A stretch of DNA of 64,000 nucleotides from Saccharopolyspora rosea (GCF_025643595.1 NZ_CP102826.1:4216001-4280000); one strand, 5' to 3'; numbered from the stretch's first letter, positions 8,326 to 16,941 are shown. Numbers and translations: made by a program. Notes: generated by a model from the letters alone, not told the origin.

Positions 8326-9626
8326 GCGGAGAACTCCTGCTCGGCCAGGGAGATCGATTCGGCGAGGACGGCCAGCCCCTGCGCGGCCTCCTCCTCGGTC
8401 AACGTCATGGGCGGAGCCACCCGCAGCACGTTGCCGTGCAGCCCGCCCTTGCCCACCAGCAGGCCGCGCTGCTTGGCCAGCTCCATCACCCGCGCGGCCG
8501 ACGCCGGGGCCGGCCGGTCGGTGCCGGGGGCGACCAGTTCGACTCCGATCATCAGCCCCTTGCCGCGCACGTCGCCGATCAGCGCGCACCGCTCGGCGTG
8601 CGCGCGCAGGCCGTCGAGCAGCATCCCGCCGACCTTGGCGGCGTTGGCCTGCAGGTCGTGCTCCAGCAGGTAGTCCAGCACCGCCTTCGCCCCGCCGGTG
8701 GCGACCGGGTTGCCGCCGAAGGTGGACAGCGAGTTGGCGCCCAGGCAGTCCATCAGCTCGGCCTCGGCGACCACGCCGCCGATCGCCAGACCGTTGCCCA
8801 GCCCCTTGGCGAAGGTCATCGCGGCCGGGGTCACGCCGTGCGCCTGGATGCCCCAGAAGTGCTCGCCGGTGCGCCCCCACCCGGTCTGCACCTCGTCGGA
8901 GATGAGCGGGATGCCGTACTCGGCGAGCACCTCGGCGAACGCGCCGAACAGCCCGTCCGGCGGGGTGGCGAAGCCGCCGACGCCCTGGATCGGTTCGGCG
9001 ATCATGCAGGCCACGTCACCGGAGGTGGTGGTCTCGATCACCTCGCGCAGGTCGTCGACGCAGGCGGCGATGTAGTCGGCGTCGGAGAAGTCCCGGAACG
9101 GGCTGCGGTAGCGGTAGCCGCCCTGCACGTAGCTGACGTTGACCGGGGACAGCGAACTGGCCGACCAGCCGCGGTTGCCGGTGATGGCGACCGTGCCGAA
9201 CGCGCGCCCGTGGTAGGAGTTGCGCAGCGCGAGGACCTGGTTGCTGCGCCGGTGCTGGGTGGCCAGCATCAGGGCGGTCTCGTTGGCCTCGGTGCCGGAG
9301 TTGGTGAAGAAGACCTTGGGGTTGTCCAGTCCGGACAGTGCGGCGATCTTCTCGGCCAGCTCGACCTGGTTTCGGATCAGGTACATCGTCGAGGTGTGCA
9401 GCACGCCGGTGTCGACCTGGCGGCGCACCGCGTCGCTGATCTCCGGGATGTCGTAGCCGATGGCGTTGGTCAGGATCCCGGCGAAGAAGTCCAGGTAGGT
9501 CCTGCCGTCGCCGTCGGTGACGTGCCGGCCCCGGCCGCTGACGATCTCGATGGGTTCGTCGTAGTACAGCGCGAGCCAGTTCGGCATCGCGGCGCGGTGC
9601 CGGGCCAGCAGGTCGGTTTCGGTCAT
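8322..9626 (-). CDS. Class III omega-aminotransferase (beta-alanine/GABA type)
   Basis: A 434-residue PLP-dependent class III aminotransferase. The PLP Lys lies in MTFAKGLGNGLAIGG; the cofactor-binding NSGTEANE and the ISDEVQTGWGRTG segment with the PLP-ring Asp are intact. Its ATG (9626) has GAGGGAG seven bases upstream. It heads a unit with mmsA and probably the amidase, divergent from a PucR regulator across 110 bp. Because the next enzyme uses (methyl)malonate semialdehyde, the preferred amino donor is probably beta-alanine or 3-aminoisobutyrate. GABA or another omega-amino acid remains possible. Confidence 0.88.
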   Translation of the reverse strand: MTETDLLARHRAAMPNWLALYYDEPIEIVSGRGRHVTDGDGRTYLDFFAGILTNAIGYDIPEISDAVRRQVDTGVLHTSTMYLIRNQVELAEKIAALSGLDNPKVFFTNSGTEANETALMLATQHRRSNQVLALRNSYHGRAFGTVAITGNRGWSASSLSPVNVSYVQGGYRYRSPFRDFSDADYIAACVDDLREVIETTTSGDVACMIAEPIQGVGGFATPPDGLFGAFAEVLAEYGIPLISDEVQTGWGRTGEHFWGIQAHGVTPAAMTFAKGLGNGLAIGGVVAEAELMDCLGANSLSTFGGNPVATGGAKAVLDYLLEHDLQANAAKVGGMLLDGLRAHAERCALIGDVRGKGLMIGVELVAPGTDRPAPASAARVMELAKQRGLLVGKGGLHGNVLRVAPPMTLTEEEAAQGLAVLAESISLAEQEFSA

Positions 9627-9690
9627 GGCGGCTCCCTCGGCGCGTGCGTTGCTGGCGCCAGTCTCGTCGGCCGGAGATCCGCCGACCACC

Positions 9691-9733
9691 GACAACCTGT
9701 CCCGATTCCGCCGCCCCGGTATGACAGTCTGTC
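9691..9733. promoter_or_regulatory. Paired GACA-N3-TGTC palindromes, candidate PucR operator
   Basis: Two 11-bp palindromes, GACAACCTGTC (9691-9701) and GACAGTCTGTC (9723-9733), have centres 32 bp apart, close to three helical turns, in the short spacer between the divergent aminotransferase and PucR genes. The second overlaps a TATGAC -10-like element and ends four bases before the pucR ATG, which would suit autoregulation. Confidence 0.5.
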
Positions 9734-9736
9734 CGC

Positions 9737-11359
9737 ATGACTCCGAGCTCCCCGGACGTGCTGGCGTTGCCGACGGTGGCCGAGGTGCTGGACCTGCCGG
9801 TGCTGCGGCGCGGCAAACCGCGCGTCGTGGCCGGCGCCGCGGGGCTGGACGGCCGGGTCCGCTGGGTGCACGTGGCCGAGATCGCCGACATCGCCGCGCT
9901 GCTGTCCGGCGGCGAACTGGTGCTGACCACCGGCATCGCGCTGCCGGAGGCACCGGAGCAGCTGGCCCGCTACGTCGGTGAGCTCGCCTCGGTCGGCGCG
10001 TGCGGCCTGGTGGTGGAGCTGGTGCGCCGCTGGCGCGACCGGGTGCCGCCCGCGCTCGTCGACGCCGCGCACCGGCACGACCTGCCGCTGGTGACGCTGG
10101 CCGAGGAAACCCGGTTCGTGCACGTCACGGAAGCCGTCGCGGCCCGCATCCGGGACGCGCAACTGGCCGAGCTGCGCGCCACGCACGCGATCCACGAGAC
10201 GTTCACGGCGTTGACGACCTCGGGCGCCGAACCCGCCGAGGTGCTGCGCGAGGCCACCCGGATCTGCGGCCGGCCGCTGGTGCTGGAGACGTGGGGCCAC
10301 CAGGTGCTCGCCTACGACTCGGCGGGCCGGGACCCGGTGGCGCTGCTGGCGGACTGGTCGGAGCGCTCCCGCGCCGTGGTGCAGTCCGGGCGCACCTGCT
10401 TCGACCCGGACCGGGGCTGGCTGACCACGGTCGTCGGCGCGCGCGGCGACGACTGGGGACGGCTCGTCATGCTCGCCTCCGACCGGCCGCCGCACCGGCA
10501 CGTCGTGGTGGCCGAGCGGGCGGCCTCGGCCCTGGCGGTGAACCGCCTGGTGACCCGCGACCGGGAGAGCCTGGAACGCCAGACGCACCGCACGCTGCTG
10601 ACCGACCTGCTCGCCGGGGACGGCGACATCGCCGAACTCGCGGTGCGCGCGGGCGGTCTGGGCGTGCCGTTCGACGGCCCGCTGGCGGGCATCGCCGTGC
10701 GCCCGCGGACGACCACGGCCGCCGCGCCGGCGCTGGAGACCCAGCAGGTGCTGCGGGACCTGGCCGAAGCGACCGCCCTGGCGGCGCGCAGGGCCGACCT
10801 ACCCGCGCTGGTCGGCGTGGTCGACGACGTCACGGTCCAGGCGCTGGTCGCGCTGCCCGAGCAGCCGGAGGCGGATTCGGCGCTGACCCGGCTGGCCGCC
10901 GACGTCCGGCGGTCCGCGCAGGCGCTGCCGGTGGTGATCGCCGTCGGCAGCGCGGTGACCTCGCCGTCCGGCGCGCGCCGCACGCTCACCGAGGCCGCGC
11001 AGGTGGGCGAGGCGGCGCTGCACGTCGAGGACGGCACCCGCGACTTCCACCGGCTCGACGACGTCCGGCTGCGCGGACTGCTGCACCTGCTCCGCGACGA
11101 CGGACGCCTGACGGCCTTCGCGGAACGGGAACTCGGCCCGCTGCGGGACAACGAGCGGCTGCTCGACGCGCTGCGGGCCTACTGCCGCTGCGGCGGGAAC
11201 AAGTCGGCCGCGGCCGCGGCCGCGCACCTGTCCCGCACCGCCTACTACGCGCAGCTCGCCCGCATCGAGGAGCTGCTCGGCACGTCGCTGGACGCCCCGG
11301 AGTCGCTGGTGTCACTGCACGTCGCCCTGCTGGCCTGGGACATGCGCACACCCCGATAA
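9737..11359 (+). CDS. PucR family transcriptional regulator
   Basis: A 540-residue regulator with the PucR layout: an N-terminal PucR ligand-sensing domain (about residues 10-130, beginning LPTVAEVLDLPVL), a central degenerate GGDEF-like region, and a C-terminal helix-turn-helix of the PucR C-terminal type (GNKSAAAAAAHLSRTAYYAQLARIEELLG). Family members control purine, amino acid or amine catabolism. It is divergent from the aminotransferase-mmsA-amidase genes, with a paired palindrome in the shared promoter region, so it most likely controls them and itself. The effector is unknown. Confidence 0.85.
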   Translation: MTPSSPDVLALPTVAEVLDLPVLRRGKPRVVAGAAGLDGRVRWVHVAEIADIAALLSGGELVLTTGIALPEAPEQLARYVGELASVGACGLVVELVRRWRDRVPPALVDAAHRHDLPLVTLAEETRFVHVTEAVAARIRDAQLAELRATHAIHETFTALTTSGAEPAEVLREATRICGRPLVLETWGHQVLAYDSAGRDPVALLADWSERSRAVVQSGRTCFDPDRGWLTTVVGARGDDWGRLVMLASDRPPHRHVVVAERAASALAVNRLVTRDRESLERQTHRTLLTDLLAGDGDIAELAVRAGGLGVPFDGPLAGIAVRPRTTTAAAPALETQQVLRDLAEATALAARRADLPALVGVVDDVTVQALVALPEQPEADSALTRLAADVRRSAQALPVVIAVGSAVTSPSGARRTLTEAAQVGEAALHVEDGTRDFHRLDDVRLRGLLHLLRDDGRLTAFAERELGPLRDNERLLDALRAYCRCGGNKSAAAAAAHLSRTAYYAQLARIEELLGTSLDAPESLVSLHVALLAWDMRTPR

Positions 11360-11604
11360 GTCCACAGTGGACTCACTTCGGACGTCGCAGCACCGGAAGC
11401 ACCCGCCGCGTCCGGCCATTCCGCGCCCGGGTGTAGCCTGTGCGCGCTGGCCGCGTACCGGATGGCCCTCCCCCCAGTAGCCGGCGGTGCGCGGTCGGCC
11501 TCGCCGACGAGCGCCGCGGAACGCGCGCCGTGCCACCCGCATCACTTGATCACCGGCCGTGCTCGTCGATGCCGGTTATCACTCTTTGGAAGGACTTCTC
11601 CGCC
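11360..11604. other. Non-coding stretch with one promoter-like element
   Basis: No convincing gene. It begins with a copy of the recurrent TCCACAGTGGA palindrome (11361-11371), directly after the pucR stop. A TAGCCT -10-like hexamer lies at 11434-11439 without a clear -35 and could start a roughly 160-base leader for the small genes that follow. No riboswitch was recognised. Confidence 0.5.
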
Positions 11605-11781
11605 GTGTCCACGCCCGAACGATGCGCCGATCGGGTCATGCTGCGGGCGACCGCGCGTCATGCGCGGCCCCCGTCCTCGTCCCGTCCCGCGGAGGTGGGG
11701 AGAGTGATCTCGATCGAAGCAGCTCAACCGCGCCGGACACCGGTTCCGGGCGTTGCGGCCATCCGGGGGGCCGTCTCATGA
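11605..11781 (+). CDS. Candidate small protein (58 aa, GTG start)
   Basis: A short frame begins with GTG ten bases after GGAAGGA (11588-11594) and ends in an ATGA overlap with the following 77-residue gene. The peptide is basic and Arg/Ala/Pro-rich (starts STPERCADRVMLRATARHAR) with one Cys; I do not recognise it. The overlap and ribosome-binding site argue for translation, but its composition could also arise by chance, and it may serve only to couple translation to the next gene. Confidence 0.35.
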   Translation: MSTPERCADRVMLRATARHARPPSSSRPAEVGRVISIEAAQPRRTPVPGVAAIRGAVS

Positions 11782-12011
11782 ACGGGACCGTCGCCGTGCG
11801 CTTCGCCCCCGGAGTCGTGGGGGAAACGCGCCGCCAGGCGCATCTCGCGGCGGTGCCCGCCGCGAGCGAGCCCGCCAGCTGGCTGACCTACTGCGGGCTG
11901 CGGATACCCGCCGAGCACGCGGAGCTCTCACCGGGCCCGGCGGGCATGCCGTGCATCCGGTGCCTGACGGCGATCCCCGATTCGCCGTTGCTGCCGGGTC
12001 CGCCCGGTTGA
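11778..12011 (+). CDS. Small Cys-containing hypothetical protein
   Basis: A 77-residue soluble protein. The ATG is chosen because GGGGGG lies nine bases upstream and because it overlaps the preceding small frame (ATGA). It contains a YCG, an HAE and a CIRC motif, suggesting a small zinc-binding site (H/C-x2-C). Similar short Cys-bearing proteins occur in Pseudonocardiaceae; no function is known to me. A strong terminator follows immediately. Confidence 0.6.
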   Translation: MNGTVAVRFAPGVVGETRRQAHLAAVPAASEPASWLTYCGLRIPAEHAELSPGPAGMPCIRCLTAIPDSPLLPGPPG

Positions 12012-12016
12012 CGCGG

Positions 12017-12056
12017 AAAAAAACCGCACCCGCCCGGGGACCGGACGGGTGCGGTT
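12017..12056. terminator. Bidirectional intrinsic terminator
   Basis: AACCGCACCCG (12022-12032) pairs with CGGGTGCGGTT (12046-12056); the inner CCGG pairs extend the stem across one mismatch. A run of seven A on the left gives the minus strand a U-tract after the hairpin, so it ends the secreted-protein gene at 12071. The plus-strand gene ending at 12011 may use it too. Confidence 0.85.
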
Positions 12057-12070
12057 CGCGGGGACTCGGC

Positions 12071-12403
12071 TCAGCGGAGGAAGACCACCGAGCGGACCTC
12101 GACCTTCGCGGGGGCCTTCTGCCACGGCTTCAGCTCGAACCACGGGCCGTCGCAGTGCGAACCCTGGAAGACGATCGCCGTGGTGTCGGTGCGGTTCTCC
12201 ACCCGGTAGGCGGCCTCCCAGCCCGGCAGGTCCAGTCGGTGGCACCGGGCGTCGCTCGGGTCCTCCAACATGGACGACTGCGTCTGGAGCCCGCGGTCGA
12301 AGTGGTAGATGAAGCTCCCCGACGCCGCCCCGGCGGTCAGCGGGGAGGACAGCAGCAGGGCCGCCGCACCGGCGGTGGCGGTGATGATGGCGCGCAGACG
12401 CAT
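12071..12403 (-). CDS. Small secreted hypothetical protein
   Basis: A 110-residue precursor with an N-terminal signal peptide (MRLRAIITATAGAAALLLSS, cleavage expected near AGAASG). The mature part of about 80 residues has two Cys (ARCHRL and GSHCDG) that probably form a disulfide, and several aromatic residues. The ATG at 12403 is preceded by AGGAAGGA eight to nine bases upstream. I do not recognise a family; the size and disulfide resemble small secreted inhibitor-like or beta-sandwich proteins of actinomycetes, but this is only resemblance. Confidence 0.7.
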   Translation of the reverse strand: MRLRAIITATAGAAALLLSSPLTAGAASGSFIYHFDRGLQTQSSMLEDPSDARCHRLDLPGWEAAYRVENRTDTTAIVFQGSHCDGPWFELKPWQKAPAKVEVRSVVFLR

Positions 12404-12481
12404 CGAACCATTCCTTCCTGGATGTGGAACGAAAAACTCACGCACCAGTCATCTTCGGCACCTGCCGCCCGACCGCCACCG

Positions 12482-12506
12482 CAATCACCCGGCGGTCGGG
12501 TGATTG
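12482..12506 (-). terminator. Hairpin after egtD
   Basis: A perfect 10-bp inverted repeat (CAATCACCCG, five-base loop, CGGGTGATTG) sits 11 bases after the egtD stop on the minus strand. There is no U-run, as is common in high-GC actinobacteria. Confidence 0.65.
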
Positions 12507-12516
12507 CCGGGCGAAG

Positions 12517-13488
12517 TCATCGCGCGCGGGCCAGCGAGAGCGCGAAATCACCCGCGTCGTCGAGCCACCAGTGCTGCGGCGCGAACCCGGCCGCGGCGAG
12601 TTCGCCGCGCACCCGCTCGCGGCGGAACTTCGCCGACACCTCGGTGCGGATCTCCTCACCGGACTCGAAGTCGACGGTCAGGTCCAGCCCGGCGACCGGG
12701 ACGCGCATGGCGCGCTCGGCCCGCAGCCGCATCTCGATCCACTCCTGCGCGGCGTCCCACCGCGCGACGTGCGCGAACGCGTCGAGGTCGAACTCCGCGC
12801 CGAGCTCGCGGTTGAGCACGCTCAGCGCGTTGCGGTTGAACGCCGCGGTGACGCCCTGCGCGTCGTCGTAGGCGCGCACCAACCGGTCCGGGTCCTTGAC
12901 CAGGTCGGTGCCCAGCAGCAGCCACTCCCCCGGCCGCAGCGCGCCGCGCAGCCCGGCGAGGAACTCCGCGCGTTCGGCGGGCAGCAGGTTGCCGACGGTG
13001 CCGCCGAGGAAGGCCACCAGCCGGTCGCCGCCGGCGTCGAGCGCGCCGATCCCGGCGGTGAAGTCGTCGACCACCCCGCGCACCCGCAGCCCCGGGTAGT
13101 CCCGGACGAGCGAGTCCACCGCCGCGCGCAACGCCGTCGCCGACACGTCCAGCGGCACGAACTCGCGCAGCGTGCCGTGCTTGCGCAACGCGTCCAGCAG
13201 CAGCCGGGTCTTCTCCGAGGAACCCGAACCCAGCTCGACCAGCGTGGTCGCCCCGGTGCGTTCGGCGATCTCCACCGCGGTGCGGTGCAGGATCCGGTGC
13301 TCGGCGCGGGTCTGGTAGTACTCCGGCAGCGCGGTGATCCGCTCGAAGAGCTCGCTGCCGGTCGCGTCGTAGAACCACTTGGGCGACAGCCACTTCGGGT
13401 CGTCGGTGAGCCCCGCGCGGGCTTCGGCGCGCAACGCGCGCGCCGCGTCCGCGGCGGTGAAGCGCACCGCGATGTCCGGTTCGGTCAT
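12517..13488 (-). CDS. egtD: L-histidine N(alpha)-methyltransferase EgtD
   Basis: A 323-residue SAM-dependent methyltransferase that trimethylates histidine to hercynine, the first committed step of ergothioneine synthesis. The family features are visible: SPKWFYDATGSELFERIT near the N-terminus, SAM motif LVELGSGSSEKTRLLL, and the catalytic-domain region around TVGNLLPAERAEFL with late AFNRNALSVLNREL. Length matches known EgtD (about 320). It is the last gene of the egtABCD operon, with its ATG overlapping the egtC stop by four bases, and is followed by a hairpin. Confidence 0.93.
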   Translation of the reverse strand: MTEPDIAVRFTAADAARALRAEARAGLTDDPKWLSPKWFYDATGSELFERITALPEYYQTRAEHRILHRTAVEIAERTGATTLVELGSGSSEKTRLLLDALRKHGTLREFVPLDVSATALRAAVDSLVRDYPGLRVRGVVDDFTAGIGALDAGGDRLVAFLGGTVGNLLPAERAEFLAGLRGALRPGEWLLLGTDLVKDPDRLVRAYDDAQGVTAAFNRNALSVLNRELGAEFDLDAFAHVARWDAAQEWIEMRLRAERAMRVPVAGLDLTVDFESGEEIRTEVSAKFRRERVRGELAAAGFAPQHWWLDDAGDFALSLARAR

Positions 13489-14231
13489 CGGTCCCCCTCC
13501 ACCAGGGCGGTGACCCGCACGCCGTCGCGGTCGGCCACCACCAGTCGCCGGTCGTCGATCTCGGTCCAGCCACCGCCGCCGAACGGTTCGGAGGCCGCGG
13601 TCACCGCCCCGGCCCCGCGGCGCACCCACAGCGCGTGCGTCCAGGTGGTGGCGATCAGTCGCGTGCCGTCGGTGAGCAGCAGGTTCAGCCGCGAGTCCGG
13701 TGCGGCGGCGGCGATCTCGCCGACCAGCTCGGCCACCGCACCGGCCGGGTCGGCACCGGCACCGAGCCGCTGCCGCAGCAAGGCCCACAGCAGCGCGGAA
13801 TCGGTGGGCGCGTCCAGCGTGAGCAGGTCCACCACGTCGAGCCGGGCGGCCTGCTTGGCCGCCGACTCCGGCCACCCGGCGATCCGCCCGTTGTGGCTGA
13901 ACAGCCAGATTCCGTCGGTGAACGGGGCGCACGCCGTCTCGACCACCGGCATGCCGAGGGTGGCCGACCGGGCGGCGCCGAGCACCGCGCCGCTGCGCAC
14001 CCCGCCGGCGAACTCCGCGAACGACGCGTCCGTCCACATCGGACGCGCCGACCGGTACCGGCGGACCGCGCCGTCGGAGTACCAGCCGACGCCGAAGCCG
14101 TCGGCGTTGATCGTGCCGCCACCGCGCATGTCGCGCGGCGCGTAGGACTGCTCCAGCAGTCCGTGCTCGGGTTCCAGCAGCAGCTCGGCCAGCGACGCGG
14201 GCGGGCCGAGGTAGGCCATGTGCCGGCACAC
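13485..14231 (-). CDS. egtC: Ergothioneine pathway amidohydrolase EgtC
   Basis: A 248-residue class II glutamine amidotransferase-type hydrolase that removes glutamate from gamma-glutamyl-hercynylcysteine sulfoxide. The start is GTG, not the ATG twelve bases later: only the GTG gives MCRHMAYLG with the catalytic N-terminal Cys2. NADGFGVGWY and the LFSHNGRI motif are typical of the family. It lies three bases after egtB and overlaps egtD by four. Confidence 0.92.
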   Translation of the reverse strand: MCRHMAYLGPPASLAELLLEPEHGLLEQSYAPRDMRGGGTINADGFGVGWYSDGAVRRYRSARPMWTDASFAEFAGGVRSGAVLGAARSATLGMPVVETACAPFTDGIWLFSHNGRIAGWPESAAKQAARLDVVDLLTLDAPTDSALLWALLRQRLGAGADPAGAVAELVGEIAAAAPDSRLNLLLTDGTRLIATTWTHALWVRRGAGAVTAASEPFGGGGWTEIDDRRLVVADRDGVRVTALVEGDR

Positions 14232-14234
14232 GGG

Positions 14235-15581
14235 TCAGCCGATCTCGTCCGGCGCCGGGGTCCGGGCGCACCGGAACCCGGCGAAGATCTGCCTGCGGAT
14301 CGGGAAGTCCCAGTTGCGGAACGTGCCCCGGCACGCGCTGGCGTCGGTGCCGAAGGAACCACCGCGCAGCACCTTGTGCTCGGGCCCGAAGAACACCTCG
14401 GAGTACTCCCGGTACGGGAACGCCGCGAACCCCGGGTACGGCAGGAAGTCGGTGGCGGTCCACTCCCACACGTCGCCGATGAGCTGCCGCGCCCCGCACG
14501 GCGCGGCACCGGCCGGGTAGGCACCCGCGGGCGCGGGCCGCAGGTGCCGCTGACCGAGGTTGGCGTGCTCGGGCCCCGGATCCTCGTCGCCCCACGGGTA
14601 GCGGCGGGAGCGACCGCTGCGCGGGTCGAACCGGGCGGCCTTCTCCCACTCCTGCTCGGTGGGCAGCCGCTTGCCCGCCCACGCGGCGAACGCCTCGGCC
14701 TCGTGGAAGCTGACGTGCACCACGGGCTCGTCGGGCGGGACGGGTTCGACGTGGCCGAAGCGGCGGCGCAGCCACCGGTCGCCGTCGCGCCGCCAGAACC
14801 GGGGCGCGCGCAGGTCGGCGCGCTGCCGGTAGGCCCACCCCGCCGCGCTCCACCAGCGCGGGTCGTCGTAGCCACCGGCGTCGACGAACTCCAGGAACCG
14901 CCCGTTGGTCACCGGCGTGGTGTCGATGAGGAAGTCGTCGACGAACACCTCGTGCGCCGGGCGCTCGTTGTCCAGCGCCCACGGTTCGGTGCTGGTGCCC
15001 ATCACGAACGGCCCGCCCGGAACCGCCACCTCCAGCGGCAGCGCCGCCGCGTCCGCGGGTGCCGCCGGGGTCGGCTCCTCGACGAGCGCCGGCGGGCCGT
15101 CGCGCAGCTGGTGGGTGGCGAGCATGGTCTCGTCGTGCTGCTGCTCGTGCTGGACGATCATGCCGAACGCGAACGCCCGCTCCACCAGCCGCCGCCCCTC
15201 CAGCGGCGTGCGGTCGAGCACGTCGAGGACCTTCTCCCGCACGGTGCGCACGTAGCCGCGGGCCTCGGCCGGTCCCAGCAGCGGCAGTTGCGGCCGGTCG
15301 CAGCGCTTGTGCTGGAAGGCGTCGTAGAGGTCGTCGATGTCCGGCCGGATCGCCGGGATCCCGCCGACGTCGCGGACCAGCCAGATCTCCTCCTGGCTGC
15401 CGATGTGGGCGAGATCCCACACCAGCGGCGACATCAGCGGCGAGTGCTGGCGGACGAGGTCGGCCTCGTCGACCGCGTCGGTCAGCGCGGCGCTGCGCCG
15501 CCGGGTCCGCTCCAGTTCGCCGGCCACGTGGGACCGCAGCCGCGACGTGCCCTGTTCACCGAGGTGGTGCGTGCTGGTCAC
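14235..15581 (-). CDS. egtB: Hercynine oxygenase EgtB
   Basis: A 448-residue non-heme iron sulfoxide synthase joining hercynine to gamma-glutamylcysteine. The N-terminal DinB-like domain carries the iron-ligand pattern (His in DLAHIGSQEE, HxxxH in HEQQHDET), followed by the C-terminal formylglycine-generating-enzyme/C-type-lectin domain (VPGGPFVMGT through VLRGGSFGTDASACRGTFRN). Use of gamma-glutamylcysteine agrees with the neighbouring egtA and egtC. Overlaps egtA by four bases. Confidence 0.93.
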   Translation of the reverse strand: MTSTHHLGEQGTSRLRSHVAGELERTRRRSAALTDAVDEADLVRQHSPLMSPLVWDLAHIGSQEEIWLVRDVGGIPAIRPDIDDLYDAFQHKRCDRPQLPLLGPAEARGYVRTVREKVLDVLDRTPLEGRRLVERAFAFGMIVQHEQQHDETMLATHQLRDGPPALVEEPTPAAPADAAALPLEVAVPGGPFVMGTSTEPWALDNERPAHEVFVDDFLIDTTPVTNGRFLEFVDAGGYDDPRWWSAAGWAYRQRADLRAPRFWRRDGDRWLRRRFGHVEPVPPDEPVVHVSFHEAEAFAAWAGKRLPTEQEWEKAARFDPRSGRSRRYPWGDEDPGPEHANLGQRHLRPAPAGAYPAGAAPCGARQLIGDVWEWTATDFLPYPGFAAFPYREYSEVFFGPEHKVLRGGSFGTDASACRGTFRNWDFPIRRQIFAGFRCARTPAPDEIG

Positions 15582-16822
15582 CGGTCACCTCCGTAAGTGC
15601 GGTCGGCCTCGGCCAGTCGGCGCGCCGCGAACCGCGCCAGCCGGGCGGGCAACCCCTCGGGGCAGTCCTGGCCGGGCAGCCGTCGGCACGCCAGGTCGAA
15701 CACCCGGTGCGCGGTGCGCGCCAGCTCCGGATCGCGCAGCCCGTGCCGGGCGGCGTGCACCCAGCGGCCCGCCACCGGTTCGGTCAGCTCCACCACGCGG
15801 TCCACAGTGGCCTCGTCGCGGAACAGCGCGATCAGCGCGGCAGCGGGCAACATCCAGTCCGCGCCGGGCTGGGCGTCGAGGTAGCGGACCTCGAAGTAGC
15901 CGCGCGGGCGCACCGGCGGGAACACCGTGCTCAGGTGGTAGTCCAGGTCGTCGCGGGTGGGCTGGGTGGGCAGCGCGCCGCGGATCCACTCGGCGAAGCT
16001 GATCCCGCTCGGCGCGGTCCAGTCGCCGTCCTCGCGGCGCAGGCACACCACGGCGGTGTCCAGCACCCGCCGCGCCCAGCTGCGCGCCGGGTCGTCGGTC
16101 ACCGGCCCCGGCCGGGTGCGCGGCGGGTCGGTGCACAGCAGCGCGCGGGTGCGGGTGGACGCCCAGCCGGTCCGCTCGCCGAACAGCCGCGGCGAGTTGG
16201 CGAACATCGCGAGCATGACCGGCCCCACCGCGTGCACCGCCGCCCAGCGCGCGGCGACCCGGTCGGGTTCCCCGGCGTCCAGGCACACCTGGATCCCGGC
16301 GGTGCTGCACATCATCAGCCGCCCGTCCAGGCCGATCCGGTCGAAGGCGGTCTCCATCGCCGCGTAGCGGGGAACGCGCAGGATGCGCCGCGGGCGCCGC
16401 CACGGATCGATGCCCTGGTCCCCCAGCACCAGACCGGCGTCGCGCAACCTGCGCCGCAGGTACTCGGCGTCGGCGTCGACGACGCCGAACAGCGAGCACA
16501 TCGAAGTGGTGGGGAGGCTGGAGATCTCGACCTGGCCACCGGGTTCGACGGTGAGCACCGAACCGTTCGGGAGGGGGCGGTGCGGGCTGTCCGGGACCAG
16601 GGAGGGAGGAGCGTGCGGGCCGAGCGCTTCGACGAGCACCTCGGCGTCGAGAGCGCGGCGGGGATCGTCGGCGTGGTGGACGGTCCATTCGAGCTCGACG
16701 CCGAGCAGCCGCGGAGGGCCGTGCTTGAAGCACACCGAGGCGACGTAGGCTTCGGCCTCCGCCCGGGTGCGCACGCGGGAGGTCGGGAACTCAGCGGCAG
16801 TTGGATCGACTGACACGGGCAT
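15578..16822 (-). CDS. egtA: Glutamate-cysteine ligase EgtA
   Basis: A 414-residue ATP-dependent ligase (GCS2-type glutamate-cysteine ligase) making gamma-glutamylcysteine for EgtB. LLGVELEWTVH near residue 35 and the NGSVLTVEPGGQVEISSLP block are characteristic. ATG 16822 is chosen from conservation; the ribosome-binding sequence (AGGCGGTGAT) is weak. A longer in-frame start 60 bases upstream lacks better signals. First gene of the egt operon, divergent from a TetR regulator across 172 bp. Confidence 0.9.
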   Translation of the reverse strand: MPVSVDPTAAEFPTSRVRTRAEAEAYVASVCFKHGPPRLLGVELEWTVHHADDPRRALDAEVLVEALGPHAPPSLVPDSPHRPLPNGSVLTVEPGGQVEISSLPTTSMCSLFGVVDADAEYLRRRLRDAGLVLGDQGIDPWRRPRRILRVPRYAAMETAFDRIGLDGRLMMCSTAGIQVCLDAGEPDRVAARWAAVHAVGPVMLAMFANSPRLFGERTGWASTRTRALLCTDPPRTRPGPVTDDPARSWARRVLDTAVVCLRREDGDWTAPSGISFAEWIRGALPTQPTRDDLDYHLSTVFPPVRPRGYFEVRYLDAQPGADWMLPAAALIALFRDEATVDRVVELTEPVAGRWVHAARHGLRDPELARTAHRVFDLACRRLPGQDCPEGLPARLARFAARRLAEADRTYGGDR

Positions 16823-16941
16823 GTGATCACCGCCTGTGATGTCCTGGCCACCGACGCTACCGGCCTCCGACCCCCGCTGCACCCCCTTGCCCGGCCACCA
16901 CCGATCTGCTAAAAGCAGTCGGCGGGCCGGAGATCGACCCG

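Noticed and set aside
12517..15420. A 967-codon frame apparently joining egtD to upstream sequence
   Set aside because: Only the last 323 codons (EgtD) are protein-like; the rest is the shadow of egtC and egtB in another frame.
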